33,287 nt of DNA, taken from positions 1 to 33,287 of the forward strand of contig DATHAO010000005.1 of the NCBI GenBank assembly GCA_035296625.1. The letters are read 5' to 3'. The notes under the pieces were generated by a model. The model was given only the letters and a program-made list of their open reading frames with translations, was not told the origin of the DNA and did not search any database. This document shows, one piece after another, positions 31,887 to 33,287 of the stretch. The stretch is from DATCLS01 sp035296625. Lineage in GTDB: Bacteria; Actinomycetota; Acidimicrobiia; Acidimicrobiales; VFJN01. The position numbers and the translations under genes were made by a program. Within the stretch, counting starts at the first letter, position 1, and every line of letters starts with the position of its first letter.

Positions 31887-31914
31887 TTGAGGGGCCGCAG
31901 GGCTCTGCTAGTCT
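31887..31914 (+). promoter_or_regulatory. Promoter of tRNA-Ala
   Basis: TTGAGG at 31887-31892 and TAGTCT at 31909-31914 are 16 nt apart, placing transcription start a few bases before the mature tRNA 5' end at 31929. This gives the tRNA its own promoter just after the leuS stop. Confidence 0.5.
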
Positions 31915-31928
31915 GCGAGTTCCCTGAC

Positions 31929-32001
31929 GGGGCTATAGCTCAGGTGGAAGAGCGCTTCCATGGCATGGAAGAGGTCGAGGGTTCGAGTCCCTCTAGCTCC
32001 A
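31929..32001 (+). tRNA. tRNA-Ala (anticodon GGC)
   Basis: A complete 73-nt cloverleaf. The acceptor stem GGGGCTA pairs with TAGCTCC and contains the G3-U70 wobble pair that identifies alanine tRNAs. The D stem is GCTC/GAGC, the anticodon stem CTTCC/GGAAG with loop ATGGCAT (GGC at 31962-31964), and the T stem GAGGG/CCCTC with loop TTCGAGT. The discriminator base is A. CCA is not encoded. It reads GCC and GCU codons; GCC is abundant in this genome. No intron is present. Confidence 0.97.
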
Positions 32002-32261
32002 CTCCGGAATCCCCCGAGGTCGCCCGCTTGCGACGTGGGCCAGCCTCGACGGGGCGGAGTCGTTCGCCGCCACTCGCGACTTTGGCGTCGGGCGTGGGGC
32101 GAAGCAGCGGACCGTGTGCGGCCCGAGGCGGACCGCTCTCACGCAACGGCGACCCGACAGAAGTCGGCTCTGCACCTCGTCGCGGTCACGTGGGTGGGAC
32201 CCAATGCCGCTGCAGAATTGCCCGTGCTTTGCGGTCGCGGTGCGCGGCGAGGAGGTTCGAG

Positions 32262-33200
32262 GTGACCGATCGGGTGGTCCACGGGGTGCACGACTATGAC
32301 GACGACCCGCGCAACGACGCCGTGCTGGTCTATGTGAACGGGCACCTCAAGCATCGGGCCGAGGCTGTGGTCTCGGTCTTCGACTCGGGGTTCGTGCTCG
32401 GTGATGGCGTGTGGGAGGGACTACGTGTCCACGGCGGCCACCCGGCGTTCCTCGATCGGCATCTCGATCGTCTCTTCGAGGGCTCGAAGGCCATCGCCCT
32501 CGACATCGGCTTCAGTCGACAAGACCTGCGAAGCGCGATCTACGAGACGCTGCGCGCCAACGGCATGACCGAGGGCGTACATGTGCGCCTCATGGTGACC
32601 CGCGGTCTGAAGCGCACGCCGTACCAGGATCCTCGGATGACCGTGGGACCGGCGACGATCGTGATCGTCCCGGAGTACAAGCAACCCAGCGAGGCCATCC
32701 TCGACACCGGGATCCGCCTGTTCACAGTCCACGTCCGGCGCCCGTACCCGGACGTGCTGGACCCCAAGTTGAACACTCACAGCAAGCTCAACGACGTCAC
32801 GGCGTGCATCCAGGCCTACTCGGCGGGCGCAGACGAGGCGCTGATGCTCGACCCGCACGGCTTCGTCGCGACGTGCAACTCCACGCACTTCTTCCTGGTG
32901 CGGCGTGGCGAGCTGTGGACGTCCTCGGGCGCGTTCTGCCTCGGTGGCATCACACGCGGGACCGTGCTGCAGTTGTCGCGCGAGGCCGGCATCGTGACCC
33001 ACGAGCGCGACTTCAGCCTGACCGATGTCTACGGCGCCGACGAAGCCTTCGTAACCGGCACCTTCGCCGGCATCGTGCCGGTCCGCGAGGTCGATGGACG
33101 CGCGATCGGCGACGGTGACAGCCGGCCGGTCATGAACCGCCTGCGTCAGCTCTACCAGGCCGCCATCGAGCATGACGTCACCGAGGCGGCACGACGCTGA
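32262..33200 (+). CDS. Class IV (PLP-dependent) aminotransferase
   Basis: A 312-residue fold-type IV PLP enzyme (the branched-chain/D-amino-acid aminotransferase and aminodeoxychorismate lyase family). Motifs are VYVNGHLKHRAEAVVSVFDS, GFVLGDGVWEGLRVHGGHP, HVRLMVTRGLKRTP, LDPKLNTHSKLND (K175, or K169, as Schiff-base lysine) and CLGGITRGTVLQL. Where most members have a Glu facing the PLP ring nitrogen (T-E-x-x-x-x-N), this one has ATCNSTHFF, so Thr replaces Glu in my manual alignment. This points to a divergent subgroup, and the amino donor is unknown. GTG at 32262 has GGAGG 6 nt upstream. A sulfotransferase-like gene begins two bases after the stop, so the two are an operon. The 260 bases upstream, after the tRNA, hold no other gene. 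Confidence 0.9.
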   Translation: MTDRVVHGVHDYDDDPRNDAVLVYVNGHLKHRAEAVVSVFDSGFVLGDGVWEGLRVHGGHPAFLDRHLDRLFEGSKAIALDIGFSRQDLRSAIYETLRANGMTEGVHVRLMVTRGLKRTPYQDPRMTVGPATIVIVPEYKQPSEAILDTGIRLFTVHVRRPYPDVLDPKLNTHSKLNDVTACIQAYSAGADEALMLDPHGFVATCNSTHFFLVRRGELWTSSGAFCLGGITRGTVLQLSREAGIVTHERDFSLTDVYGADEAFVTGTFAGIVPVREVDGRAIGDGDSRPVMNRLRQLYQAAIEHDVTEAARR

Positions 33201-33202
33201 AG

Positions 33203-33287
33203 GTGGCATCCAGCGCTCAGGTGGTCCGGCTGGCGGTCTGGTCGGGCCCGCGCAACATCTCGACCGCCCTCATGCGGTCGTGGGAGA
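33203..33287 (+). CDS. Sulfotransferase-like P-loop protein, N-terminal fragment
   Basis: GTG at 33203 opens a frame that runs off the window after 28 codons. The visible residues include RLAVWSGPRNISTALMRSWE. The strand followed by SGPRNISTALMRS is the phosphosulfate-binding loop of a sulfotransferase-like group that is repeatedly found beside, or fused to, class IV aminotransferases. The gene begins two bases after the aminotransferase stop. Function and full length cannot be judged here. Confidence 0.7.
   Translation, partial: MASSAQVVRLAVWSGPRNISTALMRSWE

Noticed and set aside
31845..32261. N-terminal extension of the aminotransferase frame back through the tRNA gene
   Set aside because: The frame is open, but it would cross the tRNA. 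The GTG at 32262 has a strong ribosome-binding site and the domain begins right after it.

Overview
The window is a GC-rich, gene-dense chromosomal stretch that looks like an actinobacterium, most likely of the class Acidimicrobiia. The phylum call rests on a BldD-type regulator with an intact c-di-GMP signature, two luciferase-like (LLM) oxidoreductases (one of the F420 type), a PAC2 protein, a fatty-acyl-AMP-ligase-like enzyme, an HrcA/CIRCE heat-shock operon, frequent GTG starts and several leaderless-looking starts (a TAnnnT box 7-9 nt before the start codon). The class-level call is inference.

Layout. 1-1255: the 3' end of a VOC/glyoxalase-fold gene, a 37-residue orphan ORF and a convergent DMT (EamA) transporter. 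1256-2161: about 900 bases with no convincing gene, ending in a TTGACA promoter. 2162-5518: a two-gene envelope module, made of a membrane-anchored pseudokinase with a Ca-binding-like repeat tail (one-base frameshift in this sequence) overlapping by GTGA a multi-pass LysM protein. 5605-8821, minus strand: fused acetyl-CoA carboxylase carboxyltransferase, hemW and a bldD homologue. 8975-11895, minus strand: the CIRCE-controlled operon hrcA-dnaJ-rsmE. 11926-13286: a class I photolyase gene with a one-base frameshift near its 3' end.

13358-20633 is the widely conserved neighbourhood comEA-comEC-holA-(rpsT, opposite strand)-lepA, with a degenerate dihydropteroate-synthase-like gene inserted between comEC and holA. 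20775-22676 holds a small Cys-rich unknown, an HExxH protein with a low-complexity tail, and a thioredoxin with a helical C-terminal extension (CnoX/YbbN-like). 22784-28929 is a lipid/redox block: APH-fold phosphotransferase, PAC2 protein, F420-type LLM oxidoreductase, a convergent acyl-AMP ligase, and a second LLM monooxygenase. 29015-33287: leuS, tRNA-Ala(GGC), a class IV aminotransferase and the start of a sulfotransferase-like P-loop gene.

Most of the window is housekeeping (translation, protein folding, replication, DNA uptake, haem). The least explained parts are the pseudokinase/LysM pair, the DHPS-like gene, the Cys-rich small protein and the HExxH protein. Several convergent or inter-operon gaps carry strong GC-rich hairpins that probably terminate transcription.
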